Shown one piece after another: positions 1-12,300 of a stretch of 64,000 bases of DNA. A program made the position numbers and the translations under genes. Under the pieces are notes generated by a model, which saw only the letters and a list, made by a program, of their open reading frames with translations, was not told the DNA's origin and searched no databases. Positions within the stretch are counted from its first letter, which is position 1; each line of letters begins with the position of its first letter. This DNA comes from Scatophagus argus (Eukaryota; Chordata; Actinopteri; Scatophagidae), in assembly GCF_020382885.2 (NCBI RefSeq), contig NC_058499.1, positions 9,843,872-9,907,871 of the forward strand, given 5' to 3'.

Positions 1-96
1 TGGAAATCCAAACAGTAGGACTTGGGGCCAGACTGGTGGGGGAAAAAGAGGCCACTATAAAAAGCAGTGGTGAGAGTGCTGAACCTGCTGGACACC

Positions 97-3000
97 TCAC
101 ACAGGAAACTGTTTCCTCACCGCGTCTGCCAGTTGGGGATCAGTCTCAGACAACATGGACTGCAGGTGCTGAAACTGCACGAGAGGAAGAAAGGTGGGGT
201 GGAAACATTATGTTTATTTTCCACAGGAGCTGGAAGTTTAAACCAGTGGACCATCACACGTCTTAACCTGACAAACACTGAAATAAATCCCTTAAGACTT
301 TAGTGAAATGATGGACGACTCCATTTATAGATACAAAAAGACTTAAATCGACTGACTCAAATTATCATGTCAACAGAATTAAGAAGTGAAATGTAAAATA
401 TTCCCAGTGAGGCAGACTTTAATTTCTTTTTGTTTGTATGAATTGTTCCCAAATGACATCATCAGCACTTGCTATCATCAGCTGATTTTCTCTGGCTGTG
501 CCTTTCAGCTCCTCGTTTTAATCGTTATTATCCGTCACTTATTCTTGGTAGAATAACATATGATTCTGTCCATCTCTGCAAAGAAGCCAGCAGTTGCTTT
601 TCTCCTAAACCAGGCTTCTTGAACAATGAACACTTTTAATTTAGTCCAAGATTATGATCTATTATGATATATTATGATTTTTGACAATCATTTGTGTGTG
701 CGGCTTATTCAGTGTACGTGATGACAAGTAAAGTCTGACTCATCATGCCTCTCACATTAATATGCTTGATTATACTGAAACCATTTAGGAGAAAGGACTC
801 ACTGAAGTCTTAAAGTCGGGAACTAAACTGCCAGCAGCCGCAATTAAAGTCTTCTCTGTAAGGTAACCTTTCTGCACCAAATCTGCTACGGTGTCCTACG
901 AAGAACAAAAACACCAAATTAATAGACATTGGTTACATTTAAGAATCTCAATCAGCAATCTGATTCAATAGAAAAGTTTGCAGTGTGTTTTTTGATTGTT
1001 CTTGGCATTACCTTGGGAATATGAATGCAGATGTCAGCGAGAAACTCAGCTGTGATCTCTACTAAAGACTGGAGCTGCTCATCTTTGGTGTCTTCTTTTC
1101 CGGTACCATCATGTTTGCCCTCACTGTGGTACTGGATCACTCGCAAAATGGTTCCAATAAGAGGAAGACCTAAAGGCAAAGGACAAGGACATCTGCATGA
1201 AACACATCAAATTAATAATAAAAACTGGACACAGTAGAACTACGATAGAGGACGGCCTGATCATTACACGGTTTGAGCTGAAACTGCCATATTTACTTTA
1301 TCCAATATGGTGTAACTACACATGCTTGACATTAAAAATAAGTTGAGCAATTTACCTTTAACAAACAGCCAAGCCTGCATCACAGAAATCCTCTGATGTC
1401 TTTTATAATATCAAAGACACTATGGGCCACACCACAGTGTCTTAATGTTTTATACTGTATCACGTCCACTCTATCTTTTGGGACATCATTTCTTCATCGG
1501 CATACTAAACAAAACATTAAAGTTTGAACACAGTTTTCAACCAACAGCAGCACCTCAGAGGAATATTTTGCTTCTACAAATGTTGACAGAACTACCTCTG
1601 TTTAAAATGCAAGTGTTTTTGTGTGCATCATGTGCTGTGTGGATATAATTAGATGAAAAGTGTGGCTGCTGTTTATTTGCATTAGAACCTCTGAAGTTCA
1701 GTCGCTCAGCCAATGCTTCATCCTCCTCCCCTCTAGATATAGGTACAGACCAATCTCCAAACAAAACACACTTTGGGAGGAGTTTTGTGCCCACGGTTGT
1801 GGACCCTTTAACAGACTTACGTTGTTGTAAAGTTCTTGTTTGCTTATACCTTGTTTTGAATGTTGTTTCTGTGTACAAACTGCGAAAACAAATGAATCTG
1901 AATGTGCATCCTGAAGAACAACTGAGCTGATGCAAGACTTACTTGTCTCACTTTTGCTGCACCACTGATCTTGGCACCTATAAAGAGCCTGCAGCACAGC
2001 AAATGTCAGAACCAAAATGCTTTCCCGTTCTTGCAGGACGACTGGAAGATCATTTGGCTGGCAGAGGTCCTCACACACAACGTCACAAACAAAGTCCCAT
2101 ACTGCTTTGCCGGGTCCATCCGGAGCAGCTACAACATACAATTAAACAGACATGTCAATGGTGATCAAAAACATGTTTGGTTCTGTAATGATGTTCCGGC
2201 AGCTGAACTCAACACCGTGTTGGTCACTCTTACCGAAAGTCTGAATGCCCTCATCTATGGTGGTGAGGAGTTGGAGGGCATGAAGGTAAACCTCCAAGCC
2301 TTTCGGACTCTCTGATCTGCGAAAGGAATTTAATGCTGTTTAATAGTGAGGGTCAACAAAATCATCAGCACCATGTATTTAGATGGAACTCTGTTGTACT
2401 GTACTGGCGATAAATAAAATGAGTTACTTTACAAGACAATGTCAATAATATCAACAAATCCACCAGTGAATTTCATCCACTCAATGTAGATGTATAAAGC
2501 AGAAAAACACAGAGGGTATTTCTTCAAGACAAAATATTTTTTCATTAACTTTTGGCCCTAATGCAGCAAAAAAAAGAAAAAAAATGCTAGTAACTACTTA
2601 ACAAAGATAATTAGTACTTGCAGAGTTGGTGTTTTGAATTATAAAATATCAACATGAAGTCAAAACAAGAACATTTTTAACTTTTCAGTATGTTAACTGT
2701 GTAATTGGCTTTCATGTTCACAAATTAGCAGCATTTTATAATCACTAATCTGTGGAAACAGGTTAAATTGGTTACGCTTTAACATCGATATGCCTTCTAT
2801 TGCTATTGAAATTAAATATCGGAAACCACTACAAACTCTGAAACGTTCTCCAGAATTTCAGTCCCAGATTCCCACCTCAGCTGTTTGGCTGCCTCGAGAA
2901 GACATGAGGCCACATTCAGATGGCTTTCACCATCATCCTCCACACCACTCGGCTGAGCTGTGATCCAGCTCTTCATCAGCTCTTCGTCGATGTCAAACAG

Positions 3001-5336
3001 TTTGTCAACCAGCTCCCCAACCTTCTCAAGCAGGTCAACTGTAAAACACAGTAGGATTACTTATAAGAACCACTTAGGAGTTACAAATAGTTAAAAGGCA
3101 CCCTGTGGAGTTTTCCTGTAAACAAACAGAAATTATGTTTACATTTAGTGTTAGTCACCAAAAAGACTTTTAACACTGATTTTTATAGCATGTATTAACT
3201 CCAGCATTGTTGTCATCCATGTTTACTTGCTTGCAGTCTAATTCCCTATCTTTGCTGGCACACAAGAGCCAGATTGGTGTGTCCTTGTGTACAAGACAAA
3301 CAACACAAGTACACACACACACACATAGAAAAACAGCTCCAGAGCACCACTAGACATCAGAAACTCCACTGGGAATACTTAAGACAAGTAGCTTACAGGG
3401 ACTTTGAGTTAACGTAATTAATCTTGGTATGTCAAACAGATATGTAATTTTAATACACTAGTAACACTTCACTCTCATCAAAGCACCGTACTGTTGGTAG
3501 AGCTGGACATGATGAAACAGAGGCTGTAGCGCACAGACGTCTGCTGTCGTATTCGCTGAAGCCACAGGGAACAGACATCCTTCTGAGAGACGCAGGTCAG
3601 CAGCAGTCTGCAAACATCAACAGAAAAGATGAATACTTCCTCTCTCTGTCTCATATGTCTACGGAAGATGCACACCTCACCTGCTTGTTTCCAGCAGCGT
3701 TGGAGGATCTGTGTCTCCAAGAAGGAGCAACAGCACAGCACTGTGGACACGAAGAGTTGCATTACTTACACTGATCAGAGTAGTGTCTTTTTAAAGTCTT
3801 TTTAAAAAGAACAATAACAGATTTACCCACCCTAAGTCTTCATTTTGGCTAAGAGTCAGACAAGTGTCAGGAAAACAAGCAATGTTCCCGAGGATTCCCA
3901 CGCAAATTTCCTAGAGAAGCAAAGAGAAAATTACCCCTCATGAAACTTCCCAGAGGCCTGAAATACAGCATCAAAAATTATGAAGGATTATATTTTGGCA
4001 AAGAATGCATAAACTGAAGCATTTCACTCACTGTGAGACGTGGACAACGAGATTTAGCAATCACTCCAAGCAGGATATCTGTAGCTTTGAAGTCCTGCAG
4101 GAAACCTGCCACATCCTACACATACACACACACACAGTCGGTAACAGTCATTAGAAAATATGTAAACCTTACCATGAATTAACTACATTAAAAAGAATGT
4201 GAAGTATTAAGAATAAATAACCCTTACCTTGTCCATAGCCATATCCCAGACTCTACACAGGTCTTCCTCATCATCATCAGGGAGCTGCATTTGACCTTCA
4301 GAGTCCACCTCTGAATGCTCCGCAACCATCTGCAACACACGAGTATTTTTACAAACATGAAGAAATGGTTTGTTTTGGACAGTGTGAAGAAGGTAATCCA
4401 GTTAAGATGCTCCTATAATATAAAATTATTATCAGGTAGTGATACTGGCAGCTATTTACACACTCCATCAGCTTTTCCAAACAAGTTCAGATTATTCTTA
4501 GTTGCTATTTTCATGCGACAACAGCCTGCCTACATGAATGAGACGAGTTAGGGTGCTGAACAGCCAGTGCTTGCTGTAAACAGTGTCTCCAATGGCGTCC
4601 AAAGCTTCCTCTCCATCGGATGTGTCTGGGGGTGGCGATGGGTTACGGTCCATCACAGGGGACTGGATTCCAGTTGGAGACGAGGATCTCACAGTGTCAA
4701 CTTCCTCGGTACCATCAACTCTACCGTCTGGTGAAGAGGACAAAGGCAACATAGTTTAGCATAAAAAAGTACCACAGATTAAAGTTAGGTGACATAAATA
4801 CAACCATGAAGTCACACAGACTTGTCAGCAAATTGAGATTTTGCTATGTTGTTTCTATTACGATAGTTAATATTTTAGATTATGTATATCAGATCATCAA
4901 TAATACCACTTTATGAGAGTATCGCATGTACAGGATTTGGGCATACCTTAATTTGTCACTTTACTATGAAATACACACATCCTAGCACATCGCATTTAAA
5001 ACAAATGAAGAATAATAGAGCAAACCTGCAATTAATTTCAACTCGATGAAAGCTGATTTGAATGAATGTCATTTTGAAGGCTGTCGTTTGTGAAGGAGGT
5101 GAGCGACACACTGGGAGGTATTTATATTCCGTCCACTTCATTTACGTTCATTAATAACAGAAACGCCGTTTAAGCTGGGAGCATCCACAACAATTTAATA
5201 CTCTCTGACCCTAAGCCTCTGATGGCATCGGTGAATTAACCGTTCAGCTAGCAGATGAAAATGTCGCTTTTAACTACAAGTTGCAGCACAGCTGTCATAC
5301 TCATAAACAGCAGTTCTCTCATGTCAACTCACCCAT
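97..5336 (-). CDS. saal1: SAAL1 (serum amyloid A-like 1), complete coding region, 13 exons
   Basis: Coding exons in transcript order: 5333-5336, 4534-4727, 4228-4329, 4032-4115, 3831-3910, 3681-3740, 3492-3607, 2876-3038, 2234-2316, 1943-2128, 1012-1169, 803-895, 97-174. All junctions are GT-AG and the phases join to 466 aa; the human protein is about 474 aa by memory. Stretches recalled from vertebrate SAAL1 are conserved: [59 protein letters not shown] and CFIMSSSTN. Exon 1 carries only ATG plus one base, which gives Met-Asp at the start. The helical body resembles armadillo-like folds. The family is a poorly understood intracellular protein linked in mammals to cell proliferation, so no biochemical activity can be assigned here. 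The stop is at 97-99; the 3' UTR and poly(A) site lie outside the window. Family identity is very likely; minor splice errors are possible. Confidence 0.93.
3307..3328. repeat. Short CA microsatellite in saal1 intron
   Basis: An (AC)n run lies in the large intron between saal1 exons 7 and 8. It sits in a tract (about 3100-3390) whose wording resembles common fish interspersed repeats, but I cannot name the family. Confidence 0.6.
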
Positions 5337-5480
5337 GATGACAACTCTAGACAAACGCAGCTAAAGCTAGATGGTAAACAGTGAATGCACTATCATCTTA
5401 TTCATTCAATTCGTCACAGAGTTTCCAGGCGACATTTCAAGTAGCCTCCATTTACTACTCGGAGGCTAGATGCGCATGCG
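5337..5480 (-). promoter_or_regulatory. Probable saal1 5' UTR and core promoter with NRF1-like site
   Basis: This is the sequence directly upstream of the saal1 ATG. A palindromic TGCGCATGCG at 5471-5480 is close to the NRF1 consensus (YGCGCAYGCGCR) and lies about 135 bp from the start codon. No TATA box is visible, as expected for a broadly expressed gene. The transcription start was not determined. Confidence 0.4.
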
Positions 5481-6604
5481 TGGAAGGTTTACCCGCTGCG
5501 AAGGCTTGTTCTGGTGGTCGACAACCTTAAGTGAAATTGAATACCGCCACCTGCAGGACGCAAAGGAGAATGACAGACTTTTTTTAGGCAAATGTGGTAC
5601 AACCGAGAGGATGGAGAATCGAATGTGGGATACAGTCGGTAAAATGTCAGTGTCATACAGCTGTAAAGTCACAAAACAACAAAACATGGCTTATCATTAC
5701 AATTGAGTGGGAGTGGTTTGCTTTAAAGCGAGCAACAAAAATATACTGGACAGTACAAAAGGACTACAAATATTTGCTTTTAAAGTAAATTTAGCTAGCC
5801 TCCAGTGGCGTTTAGTTCATCTAGTTAGCCCTTTAGTTAGCAAATACAGATAATGGCAGCCAAATGAATTCGTTAGTTCGTTAGCTACTATCCTATAGAA
5901 CCGTAAGGTGGGCTTTTCACCGAAAAATCTTCAATATTACACAGTAATCTTGAGCATTATACAGATTTTAAAAAATCAACATCATCAATGCTGATCCTCA
6001 ACTAGTGTTTTGCAAATTCAAAAATGAACAAAGTAAATTTTTTTTATACAGGTAAGTGTTTGTAAAAAATAATATCAGTGACATTGTTGCATTTCTTGCA
6101 AGCAGAAATCATATAAGTCTTATATGAACAAGTGGTAGCCCAATAACTTGTACTGAAATGATTCAATTGTTAGTCAAGCCACAGAAAACTTATCCACGAC
6201 AATTGTGATAACAAATTAATTCTGAAGGTAGTTTTCTTAAAGCAAAAATGTCATCACACTGGTAGTGTTAACAATTCCTCAGAAATGAACACTGATTTTA
6301 TTCCTTTTTTTCTATGATTGTAAACTGAATCGTTTTTCGGTTTGAAACTGCTGATAGCTCAAAGCAAGACATATTATCTGTTATTACAGTCATAATAGTT
6401 ACTTTAGCATTAGTATCAGCTGGTAATGATTGCATAACAAATAACAAATTCAAACCTTCCCACAAAGCACACCGAAGCAGACAGCAGTGTTTGCATGTTA
6501 CACACACAGTGTTGTATTTGCGTATTCCTGTGAATAGAAAAGCTTGCTATGACTGAGGTGTGACATAAAACACTTTTTATTGTATCTGCCTTCCTACTTG
6601 TCCT

Positions 6605-6651
6605 TTTACTACTACTTCTACTACCACTACTACTACTATAATAATAATAAT
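6605..6651. repeat. Trinucleotide microsatellite (CTA)n/(TAA)n
   Basis: Imperfect runs of CTA/CTT/CCA triplets pass into TAATAATAATAA. Simple sequence with no coding signal. Confidence 0.75.
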
Positions 6652-7124
6652 GCAATTGGTTTTGAGTGAGTTACAGAAAAGTTGAATAAAGTAAAAAATA
6701 CAAAAAAAAAAGAAGAAGAAAGAAATCTCTTGTTGGCTGGATGGAATGGATACAGTTTTCCCAAATATCTTCTCCACAGTTTCTCCTCTTCCCTGATCAC
6801 ACCTTTCCTTCTTCCTTCTCGTTCTCTTCAAATAATTGGAGTCATCTTACTGATGTGGTCCTGTCTATGGGCTACCATAACCTGATCCTCCTAATGATTG
6901 ATAGTTGCCATAACAAAACCTGTAGAAAAGGTAGGAAGTCATTTTAAATTAAACTTGGCAGTACACCAGCCCAGGTAAAGAGAAACACCACAAATCTTGT
7001 TTAAATTTAACATAATTTACCACAATTAAAATGAATGTAACAAAATAGTACAGCGGATAAAAGTTACTTCAGTCTGTGTAATGGGTAATGATGGCAAGGG
7101 TGATAAACATTTATATGATGAGCC

Positions 7125-7245
7125 TACAGTACTCCCTGAATCAACATAGTGTCTGCTGTCATGCAGGAATAACAATATTCCTTCCTCATCGTGCAGCTGT
7201 CCCCCTGTGGGAGAGGTCCAAAGCCCTGTTTGCATTTGGAGGGAC
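7125..7245 (+). repeat. Dispersed repeat, copy 1 (inverted match at 34455-34570)
   Basis: The stretch carrying GTGGGAGAGGTCCAAAGC (7207-7224) and the preceding TGAATCAACA and TGCTGTCA blocks recurs, reverse-complemented and diverged, at about 34455-34570. Family unknown. Confidence 0.5.
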
Positions 7246-7649
7246 TTCCACATTTAATCTCTTTTTGCAAACATGCAAATTAGCTTTATCTTTGATTCCA
7301 AGGTTTTACCACAGATCAAACAAATGCATAAACAGCTTTTATACGATTGCACACGTGTGATAAAATGTTAAAGAAATACCCACAAGCTGGAGTCATTGAT
7401 AATCTCCTAAGCAGAAAAACTGCTTTGCACAAGTACAAGCCTGCAAGAATCTGGTTGCCAGTAACATTTGGTTATTACTTTGGTGTTGAATTACTTGTTT
7501 TCCAAACTTGGAATATTGATTTTTCAGTCTCTATCGGAGTCAATCAGCTGGGAGGGTTTAATCACGTAGGCACTATAGCCACAATACGAGCCTATTATCA
7601 TAACTTTGCCTGGGAGTAGGAAAGTTTGTGGCTTGATGTGATGCCAAGC

Positions 7650-7745
7650 CTCATAATGTGATGCTGCAGATAGAGGAATTACAGCAATCAAGGATGTAAT
7701 ACAGTGAGTTCAGTCCCACATCCTGTGCTACTCACGACACAGATG
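7650..7745 (+). repeat. Dispersed repeat, related to 37165-37260
   Basis: The words AATCAAGGATGTA and ACATCCTGTGCT occur in the same order and orientation at about 37194-37235, with similar flanks. This is either an unclassified interspersed repeat or a remnant of duplicated spacer. Confidence 0.4.
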
Positions 7746-9072
7746 CAATTTAGATAATGCAGTGTCCTCCCTTACCACTAACAACAAATATTAACTTTAA
7801 GCTGTATAATTACATTATTTTTTAAATGTAAGTTTCATTATTGATTGAGCAACTATCAAACACACGCAACAAAAGAGCTTAACTTTATTGTCCTAATATC
7901 TTTTCAAATGGTATAACATAAATGGAAATTCATCTCTTGCGATTACACACCATTGACAATGGTACACAATACTTGAAACTTTGATTAGGGAACAAAAATT
8001 CTCACCTCTATTATTCTCTGTAGATTCTTCTTTCATCATCATCCTATTCTACATCCTAAAGGTTTGGATACAAGATACAAGACACAAGACTGTCAAGATT
8101 TGTCACACACACAATCACAATCACACACACAGTCATACACGGATTACTGGTTTGAAATCTTACTGATTTCAACCCCATATAGGTTTGAATTGGAGTAACA
8201 CAATTTATTTCTACAGCTACAGTTCTTTTCATATTTAAACAATTAATTTTTCAGTGCTGTAATGTGGTACATTCATCTCAAGTAATTTGTAATATCTCTT
8301 CGACCAGTCTTCAATCTCAAACCAAATCTTGTTAATTTAACAACAGTTCCGGAGAGCTTATATCATTGAAACTATAATCCTGCCGTGTAGTTTTCTTATA
8401 TATTATTCACATTTATGAACTTTATTTCCCATATAATAGATTCTATGCATTAATCTGTGTAACTCAAAATTTGTATTAGCTGCAATATCTACTATTAAAC
8501 TCTAATGTAAAAGCATATTTCTGAAAGATTCCATAAACTGCAGTTAATATTAGAGCATCTAGTAAACATTAGTAATAATAACACAGAAACTGCTTTATGA
8601 TTGGACTTGCATGATAATGGAAAAAAAACGACAATGCAATATCCTTTTTTCTGCAATATATATTATGATATGGAAAATTGGTGCTAAAATGATATATGGT
8701 GCAGCTGAGTAAATGTTAAGATTGTTATTATTAATTCCCTGTTAACAAGCAACATTACATATGTATTTAATTCTTGTAGGCTGATGATCCCATATCTATC
8801 AAATGTAAAGCAAATGGCAAATATGGTGATGCCGGCTTTGATTAAACTTGTATTAGCATGGCACCTTCAAGAAATGCTCACTCTGAGACACTGATTTCAT
8901 CCAGATGCAACTAGGGGAGACCCCTGTCCAGTTTTACTGTTGTCCATTTATCCAGTAATAAAAATTCTTAAAGTGCAAACACATTTGTTCAGTTGAGAGA
9001 TATGAGGATGTCAGAGGATAGGAGGACAATTGTGTTGGGCTTGTGAAAGGCGTCAGACAACCATTCAGCACA

Positions 9073-9163
9073 TGTTTGCCATGTCTTGGCCATAAAAGTT
9101 TTTTAAAACTTTTCCTCTCAGAAAGAGGGTGGAGCAAAAAAAAAGTGCCATCTCAATATAAAG
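9073..9163 (+). promoter_or_regulatory. Putative muc2 promoter: TATA box with Fox- and Cdx-like words
   Basis: TATAAAG at 9157-9163 lies 62 bp upstream of the muc2 ATG (9225), which fits a TATA box with a 5' UTR of roughly 35 bases. Just upstream are TGTTTGC (9073-9079, forkhead-like) and CATAAAA (9091-9097, Cdx-like). CDX2 and FOXA factors are known MUC2 activators in mammals. The TATA placement is the stronger part; the factor sites are short words and may be chance. Confidence 0.45.
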
Positions 9164-9224
9164 GGCCATCAAGTGTGGTCTGGCTATTACCTGCTTTGTT
9201 AACAGCAAGCCCATAGTGGCAACA

Positions 9225-9300
9225 ATGAGGTGGGAATGTGTGTGGTTGTCTTTTCTTGCTTTGTCTGTTGCCAGTGTCATCGATGTCCAAGCCAGACTGG
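9225..9300 (+). other. muc2: muc2 exon 1: signal peptide
   Basis: Encodes [18 protein letters not shown] and a short tail, with a hydrophobic core and small residues before the likely cleavage site. It ends in phase 1 at the donor GTAAGACTG. Confidence 0.88.
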
Positions 9301-12300
9301 GTAAGACTGAAATAGTTTTGGATACTGTGAGCCACTTTAAAAGACTATCTGAATGAATTTTTCTGCTTTATTTCTGCATACAAATGTATAATGTACAGCA
9401 CTGCCTCAAATATCACTCAATTTAACTGTTTTTGGCACTTATTCCCCAGTTCACAACCATGTCAGCAGCATCTGCAGCACATGGGGCAGAGAGCACTTCA
9501 AGACATTTGATGGTGATATATACCAGTTCCCTGGCATGTGTGAATACAACTTGGTATCAGACTGCCACGAGTCCTACCAGGAGTTCTCAGTGCACATGAA
9601 GAAGACGGAGAATGATGGAAACCCCACAGTGGGTTACGTGGTGATCACCATCGCTGACCTGTCATTCAAACTCACTAAGAATCTGGTCACTGTCAACAGC
9701 CTCCCGTGAGTAGAAAAGCCATAGTTGTATTTTTCTTTTATGATATTGTGCAGAGTATTGTGCATTATAATAAAAATAAATAAATAACACTCCCTCTTTT
9801 ACAGTATCAAAATGCCATACTACAATGCAGGGGTACAAGTGGAAAAAAATGCCATTTACATCAAGCTCCAGTCTAAAGTTGGCATCACTGTCATGTGGAA
9901 CCGAGATGATGCAGTCACGGTAAAAGTTTATATTTTCTTTATCTTTGGTACTCCATATCTGCTAAAAACAGATTGTTGTATGATGCACCATGCGGAAAAT
10001 ATATCTATATCTCCTTAAAATCTTGTGTATGAGGCTCTTACAATAGACTTTGTAATGCACAGAAAATTTTGTGCTCCTCTCCCTTTTTTAGTTTTCCCTT
10101 TTTTAAAAAAGATATTTTTTAGAAAAGAAGGAATAGTCTCATGGAATCAATAAAGTACACACTTCTCTTTCAGTCAATCTCCTTTCTTGCTTGAATTTTA
10201 ATTCAACTACATTTGCTCAAACTATGATCGTATCAAATCACGATACATTAATTTTTAACTTTTTTAAAAAGTTGTTGCAAACTCTTGCTGTGTTGTAGGT
10301 TGAACTGGATCACGACTATTTTAACCGTACTTGTGGACTTTGTGGAGACTACAATGGTGTCTCTGTCTACAATGAGTTCATTCATTATGGTACATAATGG
10401 TTATTCACTTTATGCAGTAATGTATTTCAACAATCATATGCTGTTACATTTTACACTATAATTATCATATGAAATGCAGATCGCAAAATTAGCCCCATTG
10501 AGTTTGGCAACAAACATAAAATTCATCGTCCAAATGAGGATTGTGAGGACCCCTATGAAGAGGAAGATGAATCACGTGAGGCTCGGTCTGTGCCGGATTC
10601 ATGCAAGGAGTTTGTGAGTGTTTTTATTATTACCTATTACTAGGGATAGTAATATTTGGTGATATGGCCCAAACATTTGTATTTCCAATGGAGTAACTTT
10701 GTCGTTATTACTCTTTTTTCCATTTTAGCAAACCATCTGTGACCAGAGGCTGCGTTCAGAGTCCTGGAGCTCCTGCACTGAACTGGTTAACCCTGAGTCT
10801 TATATTGAGGCCTGTGTGCAGGACATGTGTAGCTGCGACAACAGCACAAGCGATTTCTGTCTCTGCAGGACACTGTCTGAGTTCTCTCGACAGTGTTCTC
10901 ACGCTGGAGGGCACCCTCCCAACTGGAGGACACCTCAGTTCTGTGGTAATATTTTGTGTTTTGTCGTCAGCTATATCTTTTATATGGCACTGAACTCAGC
11001 CAAGTGAAAAACAACTAATTTTAATAGTTTTAAATGTAAGTTTAAAAGGTACTTTGTGCCAAGCATATTACATGAATGAATTAAATGAATTAAAATTACA
11101 AAAAATCAGCTGTTGTTGTACTCAAATGAGTTACTTCTATACAGATATACTACTGAATAATTCATGTAAATATACATTTATCTTCGGTCATTTCTATGGC
11201 ACCATATCTTCACAGCAATACAATGCCCATTCAACATGGTTTATGAAGAGACTGGCTCCCCATGCATGGAAACATGTACACATCTAGACACAGGTTCACT
11301 GTGTGAGGACCACAAACTGGACGGCTGCTTCTGTCCTCCTGGTTAGTGCTGTTCACATGTGCATACTATAATTAATGTTACCCATTATTTAGACTTAATA
11401 ACCTTCTTCTTCTAGTCTGTCAGTGTTCATGTTCATATCACATATGTCCACTTCAGGGACTGTGCTTGATGATATTTCCAAGAGAGGGTGCATCAATCAG
11501 TCTGAATGTCAGTGCAAACATGACAAAATCTATAACCCTGGTGAGGTTTATCGACAGGACACAGAGGAATGGTATGTCAAATATTTTTCATAATATCAAC
11601 ATAATATTTTGTCCAGTCTCAACTGTTTTTTGTGTACGTTAACTTAAATTATTTTGGTTGCTTCAGTACATGTTTTGAGGGTAAATGGTATTGTGAGAGT
11701 CTTGAAACACCGGCTACATGCGCAGTTGAAGAGGGGTCACATGTAACTACCTTTGATGGGAAAACATACACCTTCCACGGAGACTGTTACTACACCCTAG
11801 CCAAAGTGGACAGCAGGGTGAGCGAATGAGTTGTACTTTTTAAAAAATTAAATATAAATGTCAAAATTATATTATATATATTATTATAACTATATATATA
11901 TATATATATTACTTATTTAATTGTTCTCACACTATTTATGTTTCAGGATGATGCAAGTCCAAAGTTTACAATCCAGGTTCAGTTGGTGCCATGTGCAAAT
12001 CAGAAGTTTGACACTTGTCTTAAAACCCTTAAAATCATTCTGAACAATGACAAAAACAATGTGAGTGAAAGCCAGTAAAGAAGACTGTAATCATCAATCA
12101 GTTCAATATATATGCAATATGCATCAATATAGTGATCAATTCTGTTTTTATCCAGGTATTAATGTTCACTTCTGAAGGCACAGTAAAGCAAAATATGCAG
12201 ACCATCGGTTTGCCATATCAGTCAGGTTGGTTAGAAAACTCTGAATGAAGCATCTTGTTGTCATCTTTCTTTTAAACTATGACATCAGCAAATGATCTGA

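Larger units (their letters stand above)
5481..9150. other. Intergenic spacer between saal1 and muc2
   Basis: AT-rich non-coding DNA. The small open frames here (for example 5470-5706, 7347-7619) have no recognisable domain or splice structure and are taken as chance. It contains a (CTA)n/(TAA)n tract near 6605-6650, a CA-rich patch near 8101-8140 and two dispersed repeat pieces (7125-7245, 7650-7745) that recur in the second spacer. No RNA gene was recognised. Confidence 0.7.

Noticed and set aside
5470-5788. Small plus-strand open frames next to saal1
   Set aside because: No domain, no splice partners and AT-rich composition; they are more likely chance frames over the saal1 promoter.
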